From positions 112,941 through 176,940 of the forward strand of contig QEOQ01000602.1 in the NCBI GenBank assembly GCA_010279815.1: a stretch of DNA of 64,000 nucleotides. Reading direction: 5' to 3'. Below the pieces are notes generated by a model. It ran no database searches. It saw only the letters and a list, made by a program, of their open reading frames with translations, and was not told where the DNA came from. Position numbers and translations under genes: made by a program. Every line of letters begins with the position of its first letter. The stretch's first letter is position 1. The stretch is from Brachionus plicatilis (taxonomy: Eukaryota > Rotifera > Eurotatoria > Ploima > Brachionidae). Of this stretch, positions 11,301 to 21,514 are shown piece after piece.

Positions 11301-13369
11301 CACTTTTACATGATTTAAAATATTATTATTTTATTGTTTTAAAGTGATATTTTTTAAAAATTTTAAAGCCTAAGAATAAAATATTACCAAAAGAACATAG
11401 ATAGCAAAATTGATTTGTAATTTATAAAATTATGAGACTTTTTATTTTTCAAAAGCTTTGTGATCAATTAACATTTTCTAATATTTTTGATTTTGTGATC
11501 ATTTATAAATGAATTATATAAATGAACACCAAAACGGTGAAAGCATTGACTGTGGTCAAACGTGATTACCAACTAAATGAGGTAGACCCGAAGTTAAACA
11601 TAGATAAAATTTTTCAATTAAAAAATTTAAAATTAGTGCTGATTTTGCTGATATTAAATTTTTATGTATTTCTATTTACTTTGAGAAATGATAAATCAAA
11701 AAAAATCAGTTATTCTAAATCAAGATTTACAAAATACACGCTTTGGACCATGCACGAAAGTACATCTCACCAATGCTAAAATGTTTTTGATTAGGAACGC
11801 ATGGTCTAATAGCATTATCAAGGGTTAAGGTACGCATCAAAATCTGAGATTCTTAATTTAATGCTTCATCAAGGCTTTATTTAAGATAAAAAATAAAAAG
11901 ATTTTTTTTTAATAAATAAACATCTAACACATAGAAAAGTACAGAAAAAAGAAATCCTGTTTAAATTTTTAGGCCAAAATAAGAGTTAAGATTCTCGATA
12001 GAAAAAGCTGTAAGAGAAAAATTTCATAAAAAATCGATTTTATGGAGATTTAGAATTTTTAAAAGAATTAAATCAAAAGTTTTTTATTGTCTTGATTTTT
12101 TTTCTTAATTTTTGGTACTGCACCAAATGTATAATAGTTAAAAATTATTTTTATTTTTCGTCTTAAAATCAAGTTTTTTTGTGGTGCAGCATAATCAAAG
12201 GAATTCGGCATTTCAAATCTTTCACAAAATAATTGTTATTCTTTTGGGTATTTAAAATCAAAATGAGAAAAAACTTTTGAAGTTTTCTTTTATCAATAGT
12301 TTAAAAAAGTGAAAAAAACCTTGATCTTAAGTATTAAATTTAGGAACATGTAGAACTTTTTTGCGTTAATTTTAAGTTTTATTTTTTGAAATTACATTGA
12401 AACTTAAATAATTGGCGCAGCTTATTTTTCAAAACTTTTAAATTTTTAGAAAAATGAAATTAATTCTATTTAATAATAAATTTTCATATTTTTTATGAGG
12501 CTGTCCATTATATCAAAAAATTAAATAAGTAAATTTAAGATTACTTTTCCACATCCGGTGTCGCCAGCTATTATGGTTACTTGATTTTCTTTCACAGTTT
12601 TTAAAATGACCTCTTGATATTTGTAAATTGGCAAGTTAGCTTGAGCCTGGCGTAACTGTTTTAGCTTTTTATACTTTTTAAAATGAGAAAATTAAATTAC
12701 TAAATTATTAATTTATTTTATTTATTTTTTACTTTTTCTTTTTGTAAAAAGTCCAAATAAAGATGTATTATAAACTCAAATTCCCTCAATTTTTGTTCAT
12801 CACATTCAAATTTAATTTTATTACCTAAAATAAATTTTTCTTCATAATATATCACGCTTAACAATTCTAAAAATTACCTGACGAGTCATATGTTCCTGTT
12901 TGTTCTGATTTATTTGGTTTATAAACAAAATTAAGCCTCCATCGTTTATCATATTTAAGAGGTAGTTTAAGTTGTGCCGAAAATTCATTAAGATCCGGTT
13001 GCTTTGTATTTTTTGGTGCAATGCTTGATTTTTTTTTAAGTAGATTTTGATATCTTGACAAAAAAGACCAAAAATCTGAATGATCTTTAGAGCCACTTAA
13101 AATGTATTTTATAAATAAAACCTCAAAAATCTTAAATAAATTTACATTTTAAACAGCCTAGAATTCTTAAAATAGATGTCATCCAGGAATGATTTATTTT
13201 TTATAAAATCGAATTCAACATTTTTCGACTGACTTAATTCAGACAAATCTTTGATCAATTTGTCTGGGTCATCATCTTGTTCAATCAATTGATTTTCGTT
13301 GGGGTCTTCATTTTGTTCACGTTTTATTAACTCTAAAGATTGAATGATTGATTGTTCAATTTTATCCAT
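4461..13369 (-). CDS. DHX34: DHX34-like DEAH/DEVH-box RNA helicase (9 exons, one apparent frameshift)
   Basis: DHX34 is an RNA helicase known in nonsense-mediated decay. Exons in transcript order are 13369-13146, 13095-12878, 12824-12733, 12673-12546, 10440-8617, 6349-6203, 6143-5446, 4797-4655 and 4606-4461, about 1,206 aa (human 1,143). Helicase motifs are GDTGCGK-ST (residues 215-223, across an intron), DEVH (309-312), SAT (341-343), STNIAETS (472-479) and QRKGRAGR (520-527). The C-terminal half carries the DHX34-type blocks [29 protein letters not shown] and NYLTYNC. It ends with two Cys/His pairs like zinc fingers, CTNCSKEF and CSICNKNL. Exon 4 needs one extra base near 12600 to join its two halves in frame (see findings). 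Introns 4 and 5 exceed 2 kb and hold transposons. The last intron is only 48 bp. Confidence 0.9.
5247..5329. repeat. (ATT)n microsatellite in DHX34 intron 7
   Basis: An uninterrupted run of more than 25 ATT trinucleotides lies inside the 646-bp intron between DHX34 exons 7 and 8. A long perfect trinucleotide run is likely to be length-polymorphic. No other feature is visible in this intron. Confidence 0.9.
6574..7084. mobile_element. MITE with about 55-bp inverted ends in DHX34 intron 5
   Basis: GCCCATAATTTACC begins at 6574, and its complement ends at 7084. The inverted similarity extends about 55 bp inward through ACTAATTTTAATAAACTTTT. The interior is AT-rich. The small ORF at 6572-6805 is just the left arm read through and is not a gene. 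Flanking sequences share only a weak TTTAATT-like similarity, so no target duplication is established and the superfamily is unknown. Confidence 0.55.
7293..8533 (+). mobile_element. DNA transposon relic with GGGTCTA ends, carrying a MULE-like transposase fragment
   Basis: The left end GGGTCTAGTCGATA (7293-7306) and the right end TATCGACTAGACCC (8520-8533) are perfect inverted repeats. Weaker inverted similarity continues inward, with GATAAC motifs on both sides. Flanks are AAAATATA (7285-7292) and AAAATATT (8534-8541), a 7- to 8-bp duplication. The plus-strand reading frame from about 7503 to 7805 reads [13 protein letters not shown], then [15 protein letters not shown]. That resembles the C-terminal RTNNxLEGWH-x-HP-xx-W-xxI-xxL-xxEQ region of Mutator-like (MULE/FLYWCH-associated) transposases. 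The rest of the transposase is missing, so the copy is dead. It lies in intron 5 of DHX34, on the opposite strand to it. Confidence 0.6.
10536..11589. mobile_element. Non-autonomous transposon with GGGTCTA ends in DHX34 intron 4
   Basis: The left end GGGTCTAACTCGTTTTGTG (from 10537) pairs with a right end whose complement reads GGGTCTACCTCATTTAGTTG (to 11589). Both continue through ATCACGT and CACAGTCAATG, about 50 bp in all. GAAGTTA occurs on both flanks (10529-10535 and 11590-11596). An internal GTTTTGGTGTTC motif near 10976-10987 repeats the inner right arm. The ORF at 11081-11296 inside it resembles nothing I know. The terminal heptamer is shared with the element at 7293-8533, so the two probably belong to one family. 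Confidence 0.6.
12030..12140. repeat. Dispersed repeat copy A
   Basis: The stretch begins with an AATCGATTTTAT block, continues with GAGATTTAGAATT and ends near a GGTACTGCACCAAATG block. A similar succession occurs at 25383-25500, there with TTTGGTGCAGCACC. It marks a diverged interspersed repeat in intron 4 of DHX34. I cannot define its ends. Confidence 0.4.
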
Positions 13370-15211
13370 TTTAGAAAATATAAATATTTAATTTTAAATT
13401 TTTGTAAAAAAAATTAATGTAACAAAATTAACCTAACATTTTAAAGAAATTCAATTAAGAGTTGAATTATCAAATAAAAAAACATTTTATAAATTATTAC
13501 AATATTTGACTTATTAATCATAATTTTTTTGAGTTTGATGTTGTTAGTATTTTTTTTTTGTTTGAAATTAATAAACACAAATAAATAAATAAATTTTATC
13601 AAAAAAATTTATATCAGTTTTTTAATATTTGGAAAAACAAGGATTTAAATTTTTAATATAAAAAATTTGGTTTTTTTATTTGTTTTGCTTGAAAAAAAAA
13701 TATAAATAAATTTTATTTTTTTATTTTTAATAAAATCAGTTTTTACTAAATTCCTTTTTAGAAATAATAATAAAATGGATTGATTTTTATCTTTTTCTAA
13801 AATGCTTAAAAAATTCTTTAAGCTTGAAATATTAATTATAATTTTCGATTATTTTGAATGATTTAAGCGAGAGTGAAGTTGGGAACATTTTTATCTGGAG
13901 CAGAGCAATTTATTTAAATTGTAAAAAATCCGATTAAAACATGTTAACTTAAATAAATTTTAGAATATTTAAATTTAAAAAAAAACTGTCAATTATTGTT
14001 AAAAAAATTATTTTATATCAATATTCTTTTTGAAAAAGTTATTAGTGTTTTATTTGAACAATTTTGCCCAACTTCACTCCCCCACGATTTAATTAACTTT
14101 TTTATTTTATTTACTATCTTAATTATGACTTTATAGGTTTATTTGAGCAAATATTGAACAGCCAAATTTTTAAAAATAAATATTTATTTATAAAAATTAA
14201 ATGCTTATATTTTTTTTTCAAATTTATTTACAGCTTGGTAGGAAATTATATTTAAAAACGTAAAAGAGTTCTAAAAAATAAACATAATTTAGATTCATAC
14301 TAAAAATAAAATTTTTCATGATAAAAATTCTATTTTTTAATGAAACATACCTTTTAGCTTTCCTCAAAATTGTTTATCAATCATTTTTGAATTTTAAAGT
14401 CAATAACTTTCGACACACATCTTCAATTTGGTAACATTTGATCCTCTTAAAAAGTAAACGATTAAGGAAGAAAAGATTATTTTCAGCGAAATAGGGGAAA
14501 GGAATTGATCTAAATGCTTAATTAGCGAAAATTTTTATCTCTACGAGCTCTATACTTTTTTCATGGTTTTGTATGCTATCTGGGATCTAGCGTTATCTTG
14601 TATTAGTAAATATTTCCATCAAGATCAAGCTCAAAGAGAAACTTATCTTCGAATTCAACCAAGCACAAAACATTACCTTTCTGCTGAAGCACCCATTTTA
14701 CATGGTAAAGCTGAGATTAATCCAAAACTTTCAAAAATTAGATCCATTTCTCATCACAAATATTTACATAAATAAAAAGAATAAATTAAAAAGTTTTCAT
14801 TGAGATATTTTTTTTAAATAGAACAAATTAATTTTTTTATAATAATAACTTTTGACAAGACTCTAAATAAAGAATATCTTTTGTTTTAAAAAGCAATTGA
14901 AATTTTTATTTTTATTTTAATTAATAGATAAAGCTTTTAAATACGTAAAAAATTTTGTTTAACAATTCAATTTAAACTGCATAAAAAAGCCAAATTTTTT
15001 AATGTTTTATTTGTGTTGTAAAAAATAAAATAAAATAAAAACTACCTTCTTACTCTTTGATCATAATGCTATCTTTTCTCATAATTATGTTTAAAAGAAT
15101 TTGGAATTTGGCCTTGTTTTCATTTTATTTTTACCTTGAGTTTGCCTACTTTTCCAAGTTCAAAATAAAACTCAAAGCCTTGCCTTCATTATTTTTAAAT
15201 TTTGAAAAAAA
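13370..15211. other. Intergenic region between DHX34 and ACSF2-like copy 2
   Basis: This divergent spacer presumably holds the promoters of DHX34 (leftward) and ACSF2-like copy 2 (rightward). It contains one MITE-like element at 13867-14085. A 70-codon ATG ORF at 14563-14775 matches no family I recognise and has no clear splice partner. The remainder is low-complexity A/T sequence. Confidence 0.5.
13867..14085. mobile_element. Small MITE with GAGTGAAGTTGGG ends
   Basis: GAGTGAAGTTGGG near the left end (about 13870-13883) is repeated in inverted form near the right end (about 14066-14080). Perfect 7-bp flanks GATTTAA occur at 13860-13866 and 14086-14092. At about 219 bp the element has no coding capacity. 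The terminal few bases differ between ends, so the exact boundary may be off by a few bases. Confidence 0.5.
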
Positions 15212-18110
15212 ATGAGTTCAATATTTTTTAAATTACCGCAGAAATTTCAATTCAAATCTATTTTGACACGCTTTTCCAGCACCTATTCATACAAAGACAC
15301 GGTATTGAGAGGCCAAAAACACTTGTACAATCCGAAATATGAAAAGTACAGCTACGCCATATCCGAAACAGGCAATTTACACCTTTTGTGTGATACAATA
15401 GGAGACAGAATAAACACTTTGGCCGAAAAATACCCAAATGATACCTGCTATAAATTCAGCCTGACTCAGTCAAATCTAAGCTTTAAGGAAATAAAACAGC
15501 GAACTGATGAAATAGCTCAAAATTTATTGAGCAAGGGTTTTAAAAAAGGTGATCGAATGGCTGTGCTCCTGCCAAATATTCCTGAGCTTGCATTGACCAT
15601 TCTGGCTTGTTCGTCCATAGGAGTCATAGTGGTGCTAATGAATCCGGCTTATCAGCTTGTTGAAATTGAGTACATGCTTAAAAAAACCCAGTCCAAAGGC
15701 CTTGTTATTCTGGATAATTTAAAAACTTTAAAACACTATGAAACACTTAAAAAAATAGCTCCTGAATTAGAAAATTCTGTGCAAGGAGAACTTAATTCTA
15801 AAAATTTACCTGATCTAAAACATGTGATTTTGGTCAAAAACCGATTAATGTCGGACAATTCGGAACAGTACAAAGGAACATGGGGGTTCGATAGAGATAT
15901 ATCAATGTTCAATCAGAGTAGCCAGAAATTACCTACAGTTGATTTTGATGATTCTTTTGTCATGCTTTTTACAGTAATTTTAATTTTAATTTAAATTGAA
16001 AAAAAATTAATATTTTTAATTAAAGAGCGGAACTACCGGATTACCAAAGTAAGCTTTTTTTATTTTTTAAATAATATCCATAGCATGAAGTCTTTTTTTA
16101 TTTTTCTAAATTTTTCCAAGTTAATTTATTCATAATATTACTTATACTTTTTATTCAAAAAGAACTTCTTGGCTTTATGAATAAAATATTAGGTGATTAT
16201 AGTTCTACTATTTTTTTGATTTTCAAAAAACCATTTTTCATTCTTAGAAAGATTAAGATCACAAAGTAAATATTTATTATTTTTATTAGATAATTACCGA
16301 AAAAAATATGAATTAAAATTTTAAATTTTTCAGATTCAGATTATGACTTCAAAAACTCTGATTTTTCCAAAAGATAGAAAGCCTTAAAGCTTTGATTTTT
16401 CAAATAGATTAAATTTTATTAAATTTAGTCTTTTAAATTACAACCACATAAACATATGAAAAATATGATAAAATTTGAAATAAAAAAAAAACTATCTTTG
16501 CTTTTTTTAATTTTTTTTGAATTTATGATGATTTAGAAATTTTAGGCTAAATTTTTTTCCAAATTTTTTTTGAAACCCTTTCAACAAAAAATATTTAAAG
16601 TCAATTTATTGACTTGACTGTCACAATTCAAAGTCAAAATTTTTTAGGAAAAAGTGTCCAAATAATTTTTTTTTTGTAAATTTTCTAATATTTTATTTAC
16701 GAATATATATTTTATCATTTAGTAAAATAAAAATAATATTACATCTTTATTTGTTTTAAATCTTCTTTTGCTTTTTAAAACATTCCTTAGATATGTAAAT
16801 TTACATATTCCAATATTTGAAATTTATTTTTTCGAAAATTTTCAGCCTTTTTTTAATTTTAATGAACACAATTTTTGAGAGCTTTGGTTATATAAATTAT
16901 CTCCTATTTTTTTGAATAATCCTCTTGTTTAAATCAATATTAATAAATAAAATCTACTTTTTTGAAGACAATTTTCTATGTTATTTCTTTGGATCCTAAT
17001 TTTTTAACCAAATTCTGATGAAAAAAAAATTTAATTTTAGAGCAGCTGTCCTGAGCCATTACAACATTTTAAATTCAGCTTATCTAGATTTGTACACTAA
17101 TGGTTTAGTTGAACAAAGCAAAATAATTGCTTGTCCAATTCCTATTTTCCACTCTTTCGGACTAATAGGAGGACTAATTGAGCCACTGATAATGGGTGGT
17201 AAAGCCATATTTCCGCATTTTTTGCCAGACACACTGTCGCTTATGAAAGCGATTCACGCAGAGCGATGCACTGCTGTTAAGGGCGCCCCAGTTATATTTT
17301 TGGATATGATGAATCACCCGGAGCGCAAAAATTTTGACCTTAGCAGTCTAGAGTATATGCTTCTGGGCGCAAGCACTGTACCAAAGCATCTTTTGCTCAA
17401 AATGAAAGAGGAACTCAAAGTAAAGAACATATTAATTGGTTACGGCATGACAGAGTCATCGTAAGAAATAATTAAACAAAAATTTTTTTTAAATTTTATT
17501 TAAAAGAGCTGCTGGTTCAATAACTCGAGTTAATTACGGAGAAAGAGAAGCCTATGAGACAATAGGCCAACCTTTTCCGTTTGTTGAGATAAAAATAGCC
17601 GATTCAGAGAACAATTTGGTGCCGGTAAACCACGATGGCGAAATTTGCATCCGTGGCTACAATGTCATGAAAGAGTATTGGGATGAGCCGGAAAAAACTG
17701 CAGAGACTATTGACAAAAATGGCTGGTTGCACACTGGCGATATTGGTTCAATGGACGAGCATGGATGCATACAATTTAAATCACGTGCCAAAGAGGTAAT
17801 TATCCGAGGAGGAGTAAATATTTATCCGGCTGAGATTGAAGTGTTTATGCGTGGTCATCCGGATGTTGTTGACTGCTACTGTGTTGGAATGAGTGATGAA
17901 AGAGTGGGCGAAGAAGTATGCGTTTGGATTAAACTCAAAGAAAATTCCAAAGTCTGTGAAAAAGACATTTTGGATTTTTGTAAAGATAAAATAGCTTATT
18001 TTAAAATACCAAAGTATATCAAGTTTGTGCAAACGTTTCCCATAAACGCTACTGGAAAAGTTCAAAAATTCAAAATGGTTGAGCAAATGAAAAAAGAACT
18101 TAATATTTAG
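15212..18110 (+). CDS. ACSF2-like mitochondrial medium-chain acyl-CoA synthetase, copy 2 (4 exons)
   Basis: This is a second AMP-forming acyl-CoA synthetase, about 602 aa, expected to ligate medium-chain fatty acids to CoA in mitochondria. Exons are 15212-15973, 16026-16048 (a 23-base microexon carrying most of the nucleotide-binding loop), 17041-17460 and 17507-18110. The core TSGTTGLPK is at residues 254-262, followed by the SHYNILNS context usual for the family. YGMTE lies near 396, HTGD near 477-480 and the catalytic lysine of NATGK near 586. The N-terminal 30 residues are basic and lack acidic residues, consistent with mitochondrial import. It is clearly homologous to copy 1 along its whole length, but only the first intron position is shared. 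All canonical motifs are intact, so this looks like the more conserved copy. Confidence 0.9.
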
Positions 18111-19543
18111 AATTTGAAAATAAATTTTTAAATAATATTTTTTTTTTACTGATTGACTTGAGCTCAAGAGAAATTTTTTTTTTTTTTTAATTTTCAAATT
18201 TCAATTAAACTTTAATTGATTTTAAAAGAAAGGTATTATTTTGATGAATTTTTTTATAAAAATAGATCACTTTAATTTCATCCAAATTTCGGTAATTTTA
18301 AACTGCAAAATCGACAAACAGTCAATTTTCTTAAAATTTATGAGATATTGATTTTATTAAAATTTTTTTTCCAATATTTAAATAAAGATATTGTGAAATT
18401 TTATACAAAAAAAATATAAAATTTGTTCTGCAGATGAAACAAAGTGAAATAACTTTTGTTTCACCTACTGCGGAAGTCTGCAAAATTTGTGCCAATCAAT
18501 TGTGTTTTAGTTTTAATACTTAATAGGAAAATTAGTTTGGAAAATTCCGGTACAAACCCGAATGGCATTAGGCCTTCTTTTTAGTCATAGCTCTATTTAA
18601 TAAAAGTTAAATTTTAATTGGCACATATTTGCCAAAAGTTGCTTCACTTATTCTGATCTGCAAACAAATTTTTGACCATTAGAACAAAAATTTTTTCTTT
18701 TTTGTATTGGAAGTTTTGTATGAAATTTCACAGTTCCTTAAATAAAACATAAAGAAAGTCTTTAGAAATAAATCAGTGACTTTTAAATTGTAAGAAGTAA
18801 CATGCCTGAAGTAGGTTTATTTTGAAGGTTCTTTATCTATGACACTAAGTTGATTAGAGTTATTAGAATTATTTATAAGAATGGGCGAAAAAGTGGCTGA
18901 TCAGTAAAGTTTGGTGCAAAATAATTTATTCATAGCAAAATTTTTTTTAAAGATTAAAAAATAAATTTATAATTTTTAAAATTTTTAGCATAAGAATCAA
19001 ATAAATGTTTTTTTAAATCAGAAAATAAGTCAAAAAAACTTAACATTTAGTACTGTTTCAACCAATATTCAATATTTTTTCTAAAATGATAAAAATTTAT
19101 TTATTTTATTGATTTCGTTTACGCTTAACAAATTAACTTTTATAATGTTAAACATTTATTTAAAAAAAAATATAAATACGACTGGATTTAAATTTGATAA
19201 AATATTTTGCATAATTTTTGCCTTTAACTTCACTACTGCATAATAAGCTTTAATGATAAAAGATGTTTTAAAAAGGATTTCAAAAATAAGTGTTTTTATT
19301 TTGATTTATTTAATTCTAGAAGATTCGTAAATTTTTTTTAACTTATCAAAAAATTTGTTTTTTTTCAGTAATTTTGTCAGATTTAGGAATTTTTAAAATA
19401 CTTGAATTATTTAATTATTTTTATATTCATTATTGCATAGAATTGTTTAATAAAAAAAAAATTGTAGGCATAAAAACTCTTTGTTTTTATTTGTAGTAAA
19501 TATAAGTATTGGGTCTTAATGTTTAAAAAAATATTTTGACTTT

Positions 19544-19777
19544 GGCAAAATGTTATTTATTGAACATTTTTATATTTTTACATTTTTACATTTTTGAGAG
19601 AAGAAAAAAAAATCTCAAAATCAAAAAATCTAAAAAAAATTCCATTCAAGAAAAGTAATAATAAATTCGCAATTAATTAAAATTTTTTTAGATTTTTTGA
19701 TTTTGAGATTTTTTTTCTTCTCTCAAAAATGTAAAAATGTAAAAATATAAAAATGTACAATAAATAACATTTTGCCT
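19544..19777. mobile_element. Near-perfect hairpin MITE
   Basis: Two arms of about 98 bp (19544-19641 and 19679-19777) are nearly identical inverted copies around a spacer of about 38 bp. They read inward from GGCAAAATGTTATTTATTG through GAGAGAAG. The heptamer TTTGACT is found just outside both arms (19535-19541 and 19776-19782). The very high arm identity suggests a recent insertion. No coding capacity. Confidence 0.65.
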
Positions 19778-20069
19778 TTGACTCTTACATTTTTTTTATA
19801 TTGTACTTATTTTTTCCTAAAATTCAGCAATTTCTAAGCTGATTGAATTAATTTATTAAAGTTATTTTATTAATATGATAAAAAATACAATTAAAGGTAA
19901 AAATAACCAAAAAAAAAAACTATTTATTTTCATTTGATGTCATAAAGAAGTTTTCAAGACTTTTCGGGTCTTAACCATTTTTTAAAAAATTTGATCTTCC
20001 AAAATTGTCAGCTAGCACCTTTAAACAATTTTATGTAGCATTTTTCTGGCTACATTTGGGAAATACCGT

Positions 20070-20560
20070 CAGTGCTTGATTAAGAAAGACAAAAAATTTT
20101 AAAAAGAGTTCAAAAAAGAGCTATAAAGCTTGTTCAAAACATTAATTGTTTATCATGTGAAAAGAGGTTCGAAATTTTGAGATTGACTGCATTGGACAAT
20201 AGAAAAGAAGTAGAGGTGATCTGATTGAGTTTTTTTAATATCTAATGGAATAAATCTGATGGTATGGCACTTTCTTATCAGAGCTACAAATTCATTATTG
20301 ATAGGTGATCCATCTAGTCATAAAGCAAATTAAAGAAAAAATTGATTTTTTTTTATCAAACAGAATTGATAATGATGGAATCAACTCCCACATGATGTTC
20401 TCATAACGAAGTAAACAAATGAATTTAAAAAGAAATTTGACAATTTTTAGAAATCAAAAACAAAAAAAAACAGTAGCGGCTTCTATAATGAATCCCTAAT
20501 GAGTTCGCTGACCGATAAATGGTCTTAACATACTCTTATTATTATTAACCAAATTTCTAA
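20070..20560 (+). mobile_element. Decayed non-LTR retrotransposon, reverse-transcriptase C-terminus
   Basis: The plus strand reads QKRAIKLVQNINCLS, then EKRFEILRLTALDNRK. After a frameshift it reads RGDLIEFF. This is the familiar C-terminal pattern of CR1/Jockey-type LINE reverse transcriptases, QRRATKL...LSYEERLKxLxLxTLExRRxRGDLI. Further frame breaks follow, so the element is dead. A 3' tail of the family described at 20829 lies about 270 bp downstream, but whether it belongs to this copy is uncertain. Confidence 0.55.
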
Positions 20561-20828
20561 TTATTTAGACGTATGTATGGGTTTCCATCGCTGTTGTAAT
20601 GTGGTTCTAGACTCCTTAGTCGATTTGATGGTGGTTCTCCTTGCAAAGTTGAAGAAAGAGGCAAAAAATATAAAATGAATAATAATTATTGAAATTAAAA
20701 AAGGAGAAAAAAAAACAAACGAAATTAACATTTAAATTAAATATTTTATTTAAAATTTTTATTTAAATTTTTTAGAAAACACTTAAACTTTGTCTTATTT
20801 ATTACATTTTATTTTTTAAATTTTTATT

Positions 20829-20880
20829 AACATCGCCTTTAAGGCGTTCATTGAAATAAATAAATAAATAAAATATTTCT
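20829..20880 (+). repeat. Retrotransposon-like 3' tail (stem-loop plus ATAA repeats), copy A
   Basis: The sequence ACATCGCC-TTTAA-GGCG forms a 4-bp stem (20834-20837 with 20843-20846), extendable to 6 bp. It is followed by TTCATTGAAATAAATAAATA. The same arrangement recurs at 35936-35975 (minus), 36969-37028 (plus) and 60540-60585 (plus). A conserved terminal hairpin before a simple-repeat tail is typical of LINE or LINE-dependent SINE 3' ends. Confidence 0.6.
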
Positions 20881-21514
20881 TTGAAAAAATATTAAAGAAA
20901 ATGAGGTAAATTTATGTTTTTATACTTTGGTAAATTTTCTCAAATTTACCTCGTCTTATTTTGTAAATAAAATAAAAATATTTAAAAAATGCACAATTTT
21001 TATTCTTACAAAAATAAATAATTAAAATTAGAATCTAGCTTTTATATATTTATTTAGAAAATAATGCTTTGAATAAATTTTGGTTAATTTTTTTACATAA
21101 AAAAAAGTGATCTGAATCAAATTATTTTGACACTGTAAAATTGTGAGCCGATTTTACACCAATCTAATCTAATGCTTATTTTAATACTTAAAATTTAAAA
21201 CAAATAAACTGTAATTTATTAGATGTTATATCAACAACTGTTTGTGTGCTAAATACTTATTCGATCTTAACAAATAAGAGGCTAATAATTCTTAGAAATG
21301 GCAGTGTATGACAAATTTGGTTCTATTAAAAAAACTACTCTATTGCATAATTCAAATTACCTCAATATCTATGACTACGAGCTGAAAATTTAATAAAAAA
21401 GTTAAAATTAAAATTTATTACTAATTACTTAGCAACTAGAAAAAAATCCAAACTCCTTAAATAATAACGAGAATTTAACAAAAATCGTTTAATTTTCGTG
21501 ATATATATTCAGCC

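Larger units (their letters stand above)
18111..21514. other. Intergenic region with repeats
   Basis: There is no intact gene. The region holds an imperfect inverted repeat at about 18420-18680 (inner sequence near GCAGAT-GAAA-AAGTGAA), a near-perfect hairpin MITE at about 19544-19777, a decayed LINE at about 20070-20560 and a retrotransposon-like 3' tail at 20829-20880. The last few hundred bases probably carry the promoter of the vWA gene starting at 21515. Confidence 0.55.

Noticed and set aside
14563..14775. 70-codon ATG ORF between DHX34 and ACSF2-like copy 2
   Set aside because: No recognised domain, no splice partner and no signal features, so it is not supported as a gene, though it cannot be excluded.
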